Assembly: GCF_000524195.1 (NCBI RefSeq)
Contig: NW_020170384.1
Location: 656,250-720,249 of the forward strand
Source: Echinococcus granulosus
Taxonomy: Eukaryota > Platyhelminthes > Cestoda > Cyclophyllidea > Taeniidae
Length of the DNA stretch: 64,000 nucleotides
Direction of reading: 5' to 3'
The notes beneath the pieces were generated by a model that did no database searches, had not been told where the DNA came from, and saw nothing but the letters and a program-made list of their open reading frames with translations. Shown here piece by piece: positions 23,901-38,900 of this stretch (the stretch's first letter is position 1; each line of letters starts with the position of its first letter). Position numbers and translations under genes: made by a program.

Positions 23901-26900
23901 GTGGCAGTGCTGGGAGGACAGGAGGCGGTGCGAGTGGCGAGGGCGCAGGTAGGATCCTCACACACTAACACACCCACTTCGTAGGCTACGATGTGAGCTC
24001 GCGCCTGCAGCACCAATTGGTTCACCGCCGCGGCGGCGTGCCTCGCGCTTCCCAAGAGGTCTTCGCCACACTCGGGACACTTTACACGGAAACGGGAGGG
24101 CAAACAAACGGAGATAATAGGTCAAAACAAACCAACTGTTCTTTTAAGGAAACTAACTTCCCGTGCACTAAAATACTTTCAGAAGTATTAAGTATGGAAG
24201 CTTTTCACTCCGGAAATTCTGGCGGCGCAGAGCTCCGCTCAAGTCAACCGTGATAGAGTCGCGCAAATTAATCTTTGCTCGGTGGGAATACAAATATAAC
24301 TTGCATAAATTAATCCAAAACTACAATCAAAAGGCGACTTCCTGAATGGCGTCATTAAATTCATTGACTAAGTTGTCCTGCATGAGACAGTATTCACAGA
24401 TTAGCATTACGTAAGTGTACAGTTAACGAGTAGGAAAGTAATTTAATGATTGCATGGGTGTGTTTTGCAAATCCAATGACTTATCACCATTTTCCGTTGT
24501 TTGGTGTAAATGTGCAAAACTTTACAAAATCCGCATCTGAAATTAAAGAATCCGGAGCTTTAGCTATGCCAAGAAATTCAGTTCCTCAGTCTGGTTGGAA
24601 AAACTGAAGACAAATCTGTATTTTTGAAAAAAATGATGTAGGACCAAGGTCCACAAGGAAGGTATACCCTGCGTGAATAAAGCGCATATTTTGGTCGAAA
24701 TGTGACGGCATAGGCTATTTGTAATTTGACTTACTAAATAACTTATTCAGACATGTACCCTGCATTAATACGTATTCATCAGAGCATAGGTGATGACTTG
24801 GGTTGTACAAGCATGTTGTTAATGCGCGGGAATGGACTAGACACATGCAAACGCAGACAACTTCAACGACTGGAGATCACTTTTCCAGTATGACTTTACG
24901 CTTCCAGATTAGATGATGACTATTTGTAAAATCACAAGTTTAAAAGAGAATAAGACGGGAAACTCACTTATGCATGATTTATTGGCTAAAATTCAAATGA
25001 CTCTTGTTTGGAAGAAGAATTTACGGTAGCTGCATTTACAACAATAATTCCGAAAATAGCAATCGCGACTCATCAGGAGAAGGCTTGAGGTGGAAATTCA
25101 CAGTCACTTGTTTGTGTACATAATTGCGTAATTAGGGATTTTCAATAACAAATTTCAAAACAATAAAAACTCGAAATGAGGCCGCAATAAGCCCTTACAA
25201 AAGCACGCTTACAACAGTAAACATTTGTAGAATTTTAGGAAGGAGTACCCAACCATCTACCGAAACGGAGCCCGGTGTCAATCCAAATAACTACCATCGG
25301 CAACTTACCACCCACATGGCAAGACCGGATTGTGTGAACGGGGAGGTGCGAATGAGTGCCTTTCCGGGGCACTGCTTCCCCTCATGATAAGCAAGACAGG
25401 CTAGGACCAGAGGGTCCACGTCAATCAGGGAGTTGATAGAGAACATTGACCCATTGTCGTTAGTCTGTACGTACACAAAAACTCAATGGATTAATGTGTG
25501 AGTGAATCTAGACAGTGATAATGGTGAGGAGGTAGAGAGACATGCCTCTTCATCGCCAGCGAAAGCGGCAGCGGTGGCTGCCATTGAGCGTCGATAGGAG
25601 GCAGAGTCGAGACCCAGGCAGTCAGCAATGTGCGCTGGTGAGGTGCCCTCAATAGGCGCGACGAGGCGAGAAACCACAGGGTGAATCTGGCTTGCCAGAT
25701 AGTAGTGTACATCGATTGTAAGTCGCTCCTCCTGATTCTTATGCTTCACCCTCGACGTACGGTCGCCATCACCACTACTGGTTTCGGGGGGCCTCATGCC
25801 AGTGGAGAGCTCGGTAGGAGAGTAGGCCCTCTGCACAGACGATCTGGAAGTGCCGTCATTGCAAATTATGTATTCCACTGTATCGCCGGCACGGAATCGG
25901 TGACCACCACCGCCTCCTGTGCCTCTGGAAACCGTCTGCTGATTGAATCTCAGGGCAACTTGCACATGTGGCTGGGATTTGGCGTCAGGGTAATCCTCGG
26001 GATTCTTGGTCAACATCTGGTGGGGTGAAGAAAGTAAAAACTTTGAGTTAAAGCCGAGATATACAACGACAAAAGCAGAGACAATAAAATATGATTGTTT
26101 TGGGGGTACAGAACAAACCGCATACGCCTGCATAACCGCATGACTGTAAGCCCGTAATCTAATTAAAAGGCAGTTTATATCTTTAAATGATTCAGTAACT
26201 GTGACAATACTAAGACCTAACCAATGATCCTCAATCCTTCGCTAGATGAGGATTACAAGTACAATTCAGTTTAATAGTAAACAGAAATAACAAAACAACG
26301 CTCAATTAAAATAAGTCTTTTGATAACCAAGGTATTCTCTAGCTACTTCCATACAAGCGCGATTAATCCACGACAAAGCAGTTTATTCACAAGTATTAAA
26401 CTTCAACTGTCGGAAAATATGAATTTTAGGATGCACTTAGTGTAAATAAGCCGGCAGCGAAATTAAACAGACCACAAACGGTAGTTACCTTGTCTTGATT
26501 AAGATAGATTTGCTTCATTAGAGAGCTTGATTTCAAATTTCGCCAAGTAACCTCCCACAGTCATTCAAATCCATAATCCATTTTAAAGTCGGGATAATCG
26601 AACCAAGACACTTCAAGCATATCGAAAACAATACCAAACACAATTTGAGCAGTTCAAAATGTAAGCAACTTAACCAGACCGTAAAACTTGCAAGATATCT
26701 ATTTGCTGTTCAATTGCGATGATTACCAAAGAAACAGTAGCTAATTTCCTAGAGCTCCTCCAGTAAATACTAATCTTGTGGCACAAAAACAACTGCTGTG
26801 TTCCCAGCTCAACCAGTACATAAATAGGAGGTTCACACCAAGCGAATGAACAGCGCGCGCTTACTTTGGTAATGACAAAGTCTGTTTTGGGGAGACTACC

Positions 26901-29900
26901 ATCGCGGACCTGTTGAGCGACAGTTCGTAAATGCTCGTGAATCTCCTCGACCGCGACTTCAGAGGTAGCGCGACCGGAGAGGAGAGTGGCGACGCAGAAC
27001 TTGCCCACTTCTACAGCCAGACGACACCAGTCGCGTCGGACAATGTCAAGACCCTTCATTTCCGTCTTGGTCGGCGGTGGTGGCAGCATCTGCTGTGAGG
27101 GCTGTTGTTGGCGCAGCCGCTCAACGTACTGGAGGGGGTGGCTAACAGCCAGTGCAGCATACTTCTTCTTCGCCAACAACAGCATCGCCGCAAACACTCC
27201 ATCTATGTCGAGCTCCACTAGGCGGTAACGACGATTCACTTCCTGCTTCACCTTATCCCCTATCGCCAGAGCTGAGAGCAGATCCGTAGAATTGGTATTC
27301 ACCATTATTGAATCCGTGTCACCGTATATCACCTACGCCAACGACCACCACCGCATTAGCACATTTACACTGATCAATTAGTTTAATCGGTTGAATTGAA
27401 AATTCTAAGATCGAGAGTGGGCAATGAAAGTCAGTCAATTCGTAAACAAATTTGATTATCGTACATTTTTCCAACCTCTAACCGACATAATCAACAACTA
27501 ACCCATACCAGCGTTTGCCGCTCTACTTCTGAGGTATTTGCACTGCGACAATCCGCCCATCTCCGATTAGAGCATTTTCTGATCTACTCTTAATAAAGCA
27601 CGATGTATGAGGTCGTAGGAAGCTATATTTCAACAGCTATAGCTGTGCAATTTTATCATTGTTAATAGGGATGATACGAACAAAATTCGCATCAATGACC
27701 TCGATAAATCTATGAACGATTCAGGGTTTACAGTTTGAATTCTTTGTGACCTCGACGAATAGAATAGAACGCTTAATGTATCTCATTCATAATAGCAACT
27801 ACATTAACACTTGTTATACCATCTATTTCATTATTTAAACGAATGGATAGAAGAGCAAATTAGTACTTGGGCGTTGAGCTCATACGTAATTTGGTGTTCA
27901 CTAGGTACGAGACTGTTTAGTATTCTGTTTTAACAATTTCAGCATTACCGTCATTCGTATATGGATGGTCCTGCATTTATCATTCGGCTTATTTTTCAGT
28001 GGAAAGTAAATAAGATGCAAAATGCAGGGTCGCCTTACAATGTCCTGCGCTAACAGTGTTTAGCAAGAGCTTACAGTGATTACAAAGCTATACTGAGAAA
28101 AAAGAGCGGGCAAGAGAAAGTATGCTGGCAACGGAATGAAATCGCCACAAGTTGAAGCTGAATTCTTCGGTAAGGAGGTTATGTAAACCTCAAACTGGAC
28201 AACAAATGATTCAGCACTAGGTAAATGAATCTTTCAGATTTGATACACAAAACTCAGTTATTGGTCGTGAAAGGGTCAAGTATACAAATATGGGGGTCTG
28301 GAGGTGTATCTCAAGCGTACTTTCCACATTTTTTTACTAAAAACCAGAAAATCTAGCATGCAAAAGCAAGGAAAATGCTTTACAATAGTGATGTGTCCCT
28401 ATTCCTGTATATATCGGTTAAATACAAGTTGGTGTACTTCTGTGGACGTTGACTAAAATGAGAATAAGCAAGCTTTCACTGAACTGCGAATGAAACTCGT
28501 AACGCAGTTCTGATGTTGAAAGAGTACTTCGAAATATGTTTCTAAAGAAACTTGCAAAGTGGAACGAGCCGTCAGTAGCCTAACGATTAGTTAAATCATT
28601 GTTACGGTGGTACCCTACGCCTCTTTCTCTACAGTAAAATCGACAGAAAAGTCAAAAGTACAATTTTTTTTCAAATTAAAACGTTTTAAACTGTGATGGT
28701 TACTTACTCCATTGATTGATGCTAATCATGCATTCTTTCTAGACAGATAACGCACGATAAGCAGGGACGAAAATGTTATTAAACGAAACCGGTAGCATAG
28801 TAGTGTTATTAGAAAAGCAAATACCTTCATATTTTTATGAATAAAAGTAGTATTTTATAACCTGCGTTTTCTGTGTTAAGATGACCTAGCTTAAGCTATA
28901 CTCAGATAGACAAAAAAGACATTCTTGTTCTTATAGGCTTTTTACTTTCCTGTTATGAAAATCAACGCAAACTCTATCTTCTTTGCCCGTAAACTTAAAC
29001 CTGTGCCATGTAATACATTCCCAGAAAGATGATACTACAGGGGCAGGACTGTTCAATCAGATCCACAAAACAATTGACATAGGGGTAATTGTGGCGATTA
29101 TAAGAGCAAAAAAAGACCCACCTCAAGTTTCATATTTTCAACGAGTTCCTTCGTATTGACGAGGAGAGCACGTCCCAGTCCGGTGACAAGAGCAGCGAGA
29201 CCGCGTGCACAGAAACGAGAAGCGCTGAAGCCGAGGCACCCGTAGACGGAGTTAGCGGTAATCTTCAATGCCTGCTGGCGGATGTTCCATTGGGCCACCT
29301 TAGCCATATTGGCGGCGTCGGCGACAGCCGAGGCGGTAGCGATAAGCTTCTTGACTTCCTTCCGGCTCTCCACCAGTCGTCGCACCTCGGAGGGCAGAAT
29401 ACCCGGTGCTCGAGATGTCGGTAGATGCTGCTGCAATGACTTGGTTCCGCCCGACTGCGTTACACTGGCTATCAGCTCCGAGATGTATATGTCCTCGGTG
29501 GCCGTCTGTAGATGGGGAACAAAATGTGAAAAGCTGTAAAATTTACTCGAAAAAAAAACTGGGGCGAAATAGATGTTTCGCACTTCTGTGAGCCTATGGA
29601 GCCACTTTAGTTTCGGCCCCTTTCGAGTGGCAGTGGATGCTTCCATTTGAAACTCGTGCCACTTCCCAATTTCAGTAGATCATCTCCAGTTATACTAGAG
29701 CTAGCAATGCGGCTATGCAAGCGAGACCCTCACCGCGTTTGAATCAGTGGGATCTTTGGTTGCGAAGAAGGAGCGCTCCATCGTGGAAAAGCAGAGATTG
29801 AACTCTTGGATTATGGAGGGATAGAGTGAGTTGAAATCCAACACCAGAATGTACGTATCATAGAATCCTGAAAAGACATCAAAAATGGCCCCCTTCAGTC

Positions 29901-32900
29901 ATTTGTCGAATGGTCAGATTGACTCATAATTTACGTGACGTGACCCTTACTCAAGGGATATTAAAGCAGCTGGATGGTGACAAAAATAAGCAAAAGAATA
30001 AAATACTTCGAACGGTGTTTTGAACAGCAGGAGTAAATTAAAAATCTAATTGTTTACGTACCCCCGATTCCTTATTGAATTATGATAACAATGAACACCT
30101 TCTTCGGGAAGCTGTAAAGTTCCCTTTAACTAAAGTACTAAAAACTGCTGGATGAAGAGATAGATGTTACTGGTAAAATCCAAAAAAGTCCCGAATAAAC
30201 CATTTTAATACTTAGCATACGTACTGCATTTCAATGATTGAAGTGCTATTAATAACAGCGATTTAAAAAGCAAAAAAGAACCTTCGGGTGTCCGAAAAGT
30301 GTCGCTTCGGTACACTTCTATGTCAAATATAAATGTATTGAAACGACATAAATTAATACATCTATTCCTATTCGAGAGATTGACATCCCCCATATGGGTG
30401 AGCAACAAGGTAGTCATGCGGTTGCATATTATACGATTGTAGATCAAAATGCTCTAACAGTAGCACCAGGACGATGACCCACCGACTTTAGGGTCAAGGA
30501 CGAGACCACCTGTGTAGGTGGGTTTGCGGCGCCCCTCATGCTCGGTCTCAAGCGGCTCGGCGAGGTCGTCCTTGACGCCGCGGCCACGCTCGCGGCTGGG
30601 ATGGAGACGTGAGGGCGCTTCAGGTGGGAGGTAGCCCTGTTCCACGAAGGCGTGCAGTAGCAGCGCGTCGTTTCGCTCCGAACGACCACCCGCAAGCGTG
30701 CGACTTAACACGTTGCCGCAGATCGAGGTGATCTGGTGAGCCAGTGGTAAGACCTACGGGCAGCAAATAACAAACGCAGCCAACTAAATTGAAACCGAGA
30801 TAATGAAAATATACTGCATGAGCGACTACTTTTGTACCACTTTAATTTGCAGAACGGACGGTACAAATAATAATGATTCTTGAACATGAAATGGGACCTA
30901 CAGTAGTATAGCATATTGGAGGCATGTTGACCCCCATCTAGCTGTCGTAATTGGGTAGAAGGCGTTCAGTCTCTAAGATTACACAGTTCACATATGATGC
31001 GGGAGCAGAAAGATCGATCGACGGAAATGTACTGAGTACAACACATCCATTCAATGTATTTGCAGAACGGCTGGTATGAAAATAATGCCAATGTGTATAT
31101 GGAGGTAGGTAGATTACGTAGTGCTCCATATCTAGGCCTTACATCAGAAAACCGATTGCTCGAAATCTGCTAAGAATGTAATACGACTTTGCATGCATGA
31201 CAGCTGACGCGTGTAGAAAATAAAACATCTGGGAGTACACAGTCAGCATGACACGTTACCACAACGCGTCGTGGCCTGAATCTTCAGGAACATAAGCAAT
31301 TAGGCAAGCTATCTTTTCCCTCATTCGCAGAATGAAGATCCAGAAAGTGGCAATCACATGCAGCGAGATTACGTGGCTGACATGAATCATACAACTGACA
31401 GGTAAATAAACTATTTCATCAATGGGATAGTTTCAGCGTTTCTACCTTAGTTCTATGTGGTTTAATCATATAGAATTTTGTGTACAATAAAACTAATCTA
31501 TAAGGTGCTTGGGTTCCTAATTAGTGTTGGAAAAAGCTTACATTTAACGTGGTAAGCGCACCATCAAATAGTTGAAATAACAAAGGGAAATGACTGAAAT
31601 TTCTACTTATTTGCATTGTATCAGCCACTACTATTAGTAGATTCGAAACATGAAGCCCAAAAATCTAACTAATGTTGAGGGCCTCGCAACAATATATTGT
31701 ATCCAAACTCTAATCAGATTTTCATATAATATTCGACTCAATGACGTGAAAAGATACCAACTGAATGAATGGCTTTACACTTAGCGGAGAATACAAACCC
31801 GCGAAGCATAGAAACAAATCGCGGTACAGCCTATTAAGACGGTAAGAACCCATTTTGTATTAGCGAGATTATAGTTACACCCACCTGCAACTGGTGCGCC
31901 AGTCGGAGAACGAGAAGAGCATCCGAGAGGCAAAAATCGGCGAGCTCTTTGACGCCAGTGGCTGAGAGGAAGAGGCAGCTCAGATCAGCCGAGTCGACCT
32001 CCAAGTCAATGCCAGAGATGAGTGCTTCGTCGACACCACCAGCCGAGGCGGTGGCGGAGGCGAGTTGGCGAGCTATAAGGGCAGGAATTTGGCGTCGTGA
32101 TTTCGTGTCCTCTCCCAGGATCTGAAAAGCCAATTCGCTGAGGTTGTAGGTGCGCGAGCGCACCAGCTCGCGAGCCGAGATTCGCGTGTCGCATATCAGC
32201 CGTCCGGGAAGAGCGTGGCGCATGAACCAAGACTGGCGTGGGGAGGAGAAACAAATCCATTACATCCAGATGTCAACTTCATAGCAGTTGTGTCGCAGAC
32301 CGTTTTAAACAGCCGGCGATTTCGACCCCGCAGCGGGAAAAATGAAATCGTGGCACACGTGAATAAAAAATCCTTATCTACTGAGAACGACAATCGAGTG
32401 CGTCGTAGATACCACGTTAACGTCTCCTCGTTAACATTTCCCGCCTCATGAGAAAAGACAACAGCCAATTCCACTTGATAAAAAAGGCGTAACTCACTTA
32501 GTATCTAGTAGAAACTATTACTTACAAGTTGGGATCTGATTATTCAACATGTTAAAGATTATATATGAAAACACGAGACGGTTAAAAGGAGCCTTAAATT
32601 GTATTTTTCATGATAGTAGTAGAAATATTCCCGTTAAAATTAGTGTAGCCGACTTACCAGATTGAATAAGTACATACTTAAAGGCTAATCCTAATACCTT
32701 CTTAGAGGCAAATAAGTCCAAAAAATCTAAAGAATCACCCTACTATACAAAGGGAAACAAACACTGGTGAAATTTCCGCCACTTAAAAAGTGCAGCTGAC
32801 CAGAACTTCAGAAAAGCCGGTTTTAACAACCAAAGAATTTACTAGATAGCACACTTGACTTGAGTACCCACATTATGCAGACCTGGGTCCCAGCAAGTAC

Positions 32901-35900
32901 GAAATGGAGCTCTGTATACCTTATTTCGCTTAATTTGAGGGTCTGGATTTTAAGACATTCACAATAACATATTGAAGCCTTAGATTATTATTATCACCGA
33001 GCTACAAATTCCTTATCACTCTTTGGCCATTCGTCCTGAATGTTACAGAAAATCGGTTTTGATACGTAGCATTAATGGTACTATCAACGAGCCTTCTAAA
33101 ATCATAACTGATAAAATTTTTCGCATGAAAACAGTAGGTTCCATTAAACGCTCAATTTATCGACGAAATTCCTATCTCGAAGCAGATAATACTAGGTGTA
33201 GTACTAAGAAACACTCTGAAATCGAGACCGTTGAATACGGCTTCGAAACCTTTCAACACTAGGACAACAAAAGTGAAACAAAATCGGACTCTGGAAATTG
33301 AAAGATGGTGCCACACCCTGTTGAAGTTAACAACAAAGTGTTGTGAGCGTCGGAGACGGCCGATGCGATGCCAGTGGGCGACCTTGTGGGAAACGAGGCG
33401 ATGCACCAGGAGATCAAGTTGATTACCCCAGAGGTCATGGCCCACGAGAAGGTCGGGGTCGAGGCGATGGATGCGCGTCAGTAAGCGACCGAGGAGAGCC
33501 CGCTCGTTGGGCTCCATGTCGATACCGTAGGGTGCGTCGCTGTCGTCACCGCTCCCACTGCTAGAGGGTGGCTGATACTGCCGACCCCAACTGGGAAGGC
33601 GCTTAGAGAGGTCGTAAGGCAGCACTGAGTCCCTCGGTGGTGCAAGTACTAGAAGTAGATAAAGCATTTACAACAACAAAAGTAGTAGTCTGTGATGACG
33701 ATTTAGTACCACTGATGGTGAACTATCAATCTGAAAGATAGCGCGAAAGTCGGCGCAAAGAGTAGGATTGTTACGTATTAGAAAAATTTCATTGTATAAT
33801 TCTATTTTGAATTCCAAACAATGAGTAGCGGCTCGTGGAAGGAAATTTCATGTTAAACAGACGCAAGGATGCAAATTGACAGCTTATTTGGGAGTTTTGG
33901 GCGTTAAATTCGGCGGCGTGGTGTAAACGTGAACATCACTTTACTAAGAGTACTCAACTTTAATCAAATGTACTAAGAAGGCATTTGATTTTTGGTATAT
34001 ACAAGGAAACAGTGAAATCAATAAGGTAGTGAACCTCCACCACAATTTCTTTCATCTTCAGTCTTGAAGGCACGATTAACAAAAGCCCAAGTCCATGAGA
34101 TTTTTCGTGAATGGAAGAGGGTGAATGACGTCTAATTAAAAGTATGAACATTGGATTAGAATGCACCAGGACAGCGAAATTGGATTTATGCCAGCCCTTT
34201 TGAGGTAGTGTCCTATTAATATAATCGTGCTCCGTTTTTGTTAACTATCTTTTGGCTTCGAAGCCTTGCTTGTACTAAAAAAAATGTTTAAAAGTCCACG
34301 AAATGCTTCTTGGGCGAAACTGAATCAGTAAACACCATTTCGGTTGAAATACAAAACTGAGGAATGCAGTCGGACGCAATATAGGAATTCCATAAACAAA
34401 GGCTGTTTCACCCAACTTTACGCAATCAGTTCTCAATGCTGATACCCATCTGAGTTAATGTTTTTCCCCCATCTTCAAAGCCTTACTGGAAGTTTCCATG
34501 AACTAGTGTCACCAGGAGGGAACACAAAAGAGATGGTAGCAGGAAAGGTTTTGCGAATTTTAAACTTTTCGATGGCCAGCTCAATACGATGACAGACGAG
34601 AATTAAAAACAGCAGCGCGAAATTTAAAGATTTACCTGAGTTATGGCAGAAAATGAGCAAAATAAGGCCACATGAAAACCATCATACAAACTGGGAAAGT
34701 TCTTCAAACAGAGTAGTACTGATGTTTAAACTGGAAAACACGGTGGGCGTGTGACAATATCAGAGAAGGATGAACAAATACAACAGCGAGACAAACTTAC
34801 CAAGATAATGTGACTGGAATGCCTTTTTACCACCGGGTTTATCCAGATTAAAGTGATTGTCAATCAAGAGGCCTACAGAGATGATCTGAAAAAGGGCAAG
34901 ATAATTTGACAAAAACACCATTTCGGACGTTTAAAAGACCCAAGTAAATCAAGCTAAGTCCGTTTTTGTTGTTCTTAGCCAAATCCGGTCTCAACATATC
35001 AAAAATACTCCTGAATCCAAGTAAAAACAAGTCCATTCTGCGAAAGGGCCGTGTACTACTCAACAAATTGTGTTGATGCAAAACATGATGTACTCATAGA
35101 ATCATCCTTTGATAATGAAATAGTATCGACTTAATATTGATGCAGGCGCCCGATTTTAAAAAAAAAGCACACTCAAAGGAGAGATTTTATACCTGAAATA
35201 AGGTGATGAATAAGGGTTTAAATTCAGGACATCTAATTCAAATGCGACCATCTGCTAATGAAATAAATTATCCCATGGTTCCAGCAAATAAAGGCATCGC
35301 ATATGAATATTAGTAACTGAGGTAGATAATAACCCAAATTAAATGCCTAATGAAATAAGCTGTAATGATGGTGAACGAGCTGACCAATTCAGGTAATAAT
35401 GTGTAAAAATACCAATCATAGTGTGGCTTTTATGAGCCGGTTTCAAACTTCAAACACAGAAAACAGATTCCTGGTGTAGGAAACGAAAAAAACAGGCTCA
35501 ATGAAAGAATGTTGCTCCCATATTTATTCTGCTTGATGATAACAAAAAAGTAACTTATGAATACTAGTCAACCATCTCTGGACTAAATCATAGAACTAGA
35601 ATCAGACTGCAGGATCAGATAACAATGGGTAGAATTCATGTATGAGCATATGTGTCAGGATAAATGGCATTCAATGCGTTTATTAAAATTTATGATGCTG
35701 AGCTGATGTCAAACACCGCACCATAGAACTATATACCCCAAAATGAAGAGACGACAGAAACTGGTTTGCTTCGCACAAAAAGATTGTTTAGCGGAGGGAT
35801 AAAATCAGGCCAGTTTTGACCTTGTTTTAAAAAAGAGAATCACTACTAAAACCTCAATGTAACAGTGACGGTCAAATCACATCCATATACGGAGAAAGGT

Positions 35901-38900
35901 GTGAGGAGAATGCACAGCCAGCTATAAAATGTAGGCAACTAAGGCACCTGTTCATCACATGAAATACAATGGCATCCCAAATAGTGAAAACAATTTCCTA
36001 CTGTTCATATTATTGCAGATTAGAAAACAGACCACTAACAGGGAAGTGAGAGTGAAAATAGACAAGCAATGCTCACCTCAGCAGAGTTGCTCTGCTTGCG
36101 CGCGACCGACTTGACGTCCAATGCCACCATCCGAATGGGCGGCGCAGGCGGCAGTGCAAGATTATCGCTACGGGCCGCTAAAACATCTATCAACTTGAGC
36201 ATTTTGTTGGGCTGCTGGAAGGAAAAGTCGTAGTCCACCTTGCACCAACTCAACTGTGGCTGAAGAAGAGCTGAAACAGACGCCGAGAGAAGATAGTCCC
36301 AAGCAGCACAAGGCCTCGAGTACGGTATAAGGAAACTTAATCAATTTAAAATTGTTCAAAATCCTTAAATGCTAATGTGTCTAGAAAAATGAACTCAATT
36401 TACCTATCCTGACAGACAAATGTGGTCTTGGTAGAATTTGTGGGGATGTAAACCTTGGATGTGCGAAAACTGTTGACCACAATGGATTGATTTTTAGGCA
36501 TTAAATTACATCAGCTGATAAGATTGTAGGTCACCATCAGAAACCATATTAGCTAGGCAAAAATCAGGTAAACTATGCGTAATAGGCAATTACATCTCAA
36601 GAACATTGAAAAAAAATGGATTCACGTTACAAATGAATAGTTTACATAAAAAAACGCACCAAAACCTTGGTGCATCAAACTACACATGCATATGGGTAGA
36701 TCAAGATTAGCCTTGACACAGAATGGAACCGTTAGGCCACAGTGAGATATCTTCGTTAAACGCACATGGGAGAATTCGCCTAAGCAATCAGCGCTAAATG
36801 AGACATCTGCTTTGTCATTCGGCACTTCAACGTTTACACAACCTAAATTATACCAAACCACTTGATAACATATTTACAAAGGCGAGCTCGCCACTCCCAT
36901 TAGTAACTTGAAACATTTTAAGCTGCGATATGAGCTTATGTGAAGTATTACGGATGAAAACGGACCAATCTATCTTACACATTAAAACTACAAGGAAGAA
37001 TTTAAACATTCCCCCGAAAATTAAACCCCGATAGGCTAAAATGATAAAGACGTACTAACAGATGAATACAAGTGGATACATCATCTAGTCCATTCAATCT
37101 CAATTATATTAAAAGGCAGTAAAAGACTTTTGCCAATGCAAATTATGGAATTCCAAAACCCACAACTGTTTTCACTACACAAATCAGTTTCAACTAAAAA
37201 CGAATATATGGGCACAATAACTAGGCAACCAATTGATCAAAAGACGAGTCAATAAGCCATTGCATGCTTTATTTACTAAAATGTGAAAAGTAGCGAGTCT
37301 GTAAGACTCTTACCTCGGAGACGCTAGCCATTACCCGAAAAATTGAATTTTTCGCTGGTTTGGGTAACAAAATAAACATGCAACATAAAAGGAGAGCCCA
37401 AATGAGTGGTACTTACTTGCCCCCTTAAGCTCCAACCAGCACGGGCCGCGGAGATGAAGATCAAGAATGAGGCTTTCCAGACTAAAACAAAAACAGTGTA
37501 GGGCATTTAAGGTAGTGTCCTTCATAGTCCCAATGAAATTGACGATGGATAACCAAAATAAGTTTCGATGCAACATTTAAAAGCGATAAATCTAAGCTGA
37601 TAAATCTAAAACCCAGGACAAGAGACTTACAATGAGGCAGTGGAACCCATGATTCGAGAAAATGTCTTCCCTTTAAGGTCGCTAGGAAGGGATGGATAGG
37701 AGGCTGGGTAACGAACCTCAAGGTATTCAGCTTCGCTAGGAACGTCGACATCTTCAAAGCAGTACTTTTTTGTAGTTGGCTGCAAGAGGGAAAGTTGGCA
37801 CAGAATGAGGAGACATAAAGGAGTGCCGTTGGAATACTATGCATAAAGTATAAACGGCGAAAAGCCAAAACAGCAGAGGTAAAGTTGAACAGATGAGACA
37901 TAACACACAAACGATTCTATAAATGGTTATAATCATAAAGTTTTGAGGACATATGGCAGTAGCAAGTTTGCTTAGATATAGGTGAAGGGTATCTTAATAC
38001 TGCTCATACATAAATACATATGAGACAAATTAACAGGAGCTGATAAATATATGCATTAAACTCACTTTACATTTAAATTTACCGATTTTACATTGACCGC
38101 TGAGTTCTCGAAGTTCTTCGTAAACATCCTTAACTGTACACCCCTGAAAATAAACGACCGAAATGAGTACAAATATATCAAAAATGCGGAGATTTTCCGT
38201 ATGTGTTACATACAGTGGACGTGGAGGGGAGGAAGAAGACACGCCGTTCCAGATCTTTAACGCGGATACAACAGCTACAAAAACCAGACTGATCTTCCTT
38301 GCAGGGAATTTTGCCAAAGAGAAAGACCACGCCTAGGATTGGCAAGGTCGTCTAATTAAAACCCGATGATTAAAAATAGAAATGGAATTATCTTAAAGCA
38401 TTATACCTTGCTGATTCATCAAATCCTCGTAAGCGTCTAACCAGAAAAATCGAAGACTCCCAGAATCGCCGTCTGAAGAGCCCGCGGAAGAGTTCTCATC
38501 AGCACGCAACACTTCAGCATTCTCATTTTCCTCATTGAGCCAGGGCACATTGACCGGAGGCTCCGGGTCTGGACTCACCACTCCCATCGATTCCTCATCT
38601 TCCGCAGCTTCAGTTACATCATCGACCACAGAAACGCCGACGGCTCTCAAAGTAGATTCGGGTTCCGGTTCAAGCCCAACTACGGGACCTAAAAACTTGC
38701 ATTAACCAAGTCAAAAAAGGCTAACTTGGCTTAACCGGGGAGACTTTTAATGTCTTGCTATCTTTGGACTGAATTTCCACGTAATCCAGATTTACGGACG
38801 AATGAGATTGCCGCGGCTTAGGTGGTAGCGGTCGAGATCTAATTGCATAGGAGGTTTCACGACGTGAATGGGGTACAACAGATGGTTTCGGAGTTTGTTT

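Noticed and set aside
34475..34660. 61-codon minus-strand frame between POLA1 exons 12 and 13
   Set aside because: Exons 12 (ends 34801) and 13 (starts 33648) join directly in phase and match the family alignment without it, so it is intron sequence.
36077..36253. GC donor at the end of POLA1 exon 10 joined to an acceptor at 36253
   Set aside because: An upstream acceptor at 36270 with a normal GT donor at 37416 keeps the phase and restores the aligned sequence [12 protein letters not shown], so no non-canonical site is needed there.
37482..37910. 142-codon minus-strand open frame
   Set aside because: It overlaps POLA1 exon 9 in another frame. The true exon (37779-37631) encodes the [12 protein letters not shown] segment that aligns with POLA1.
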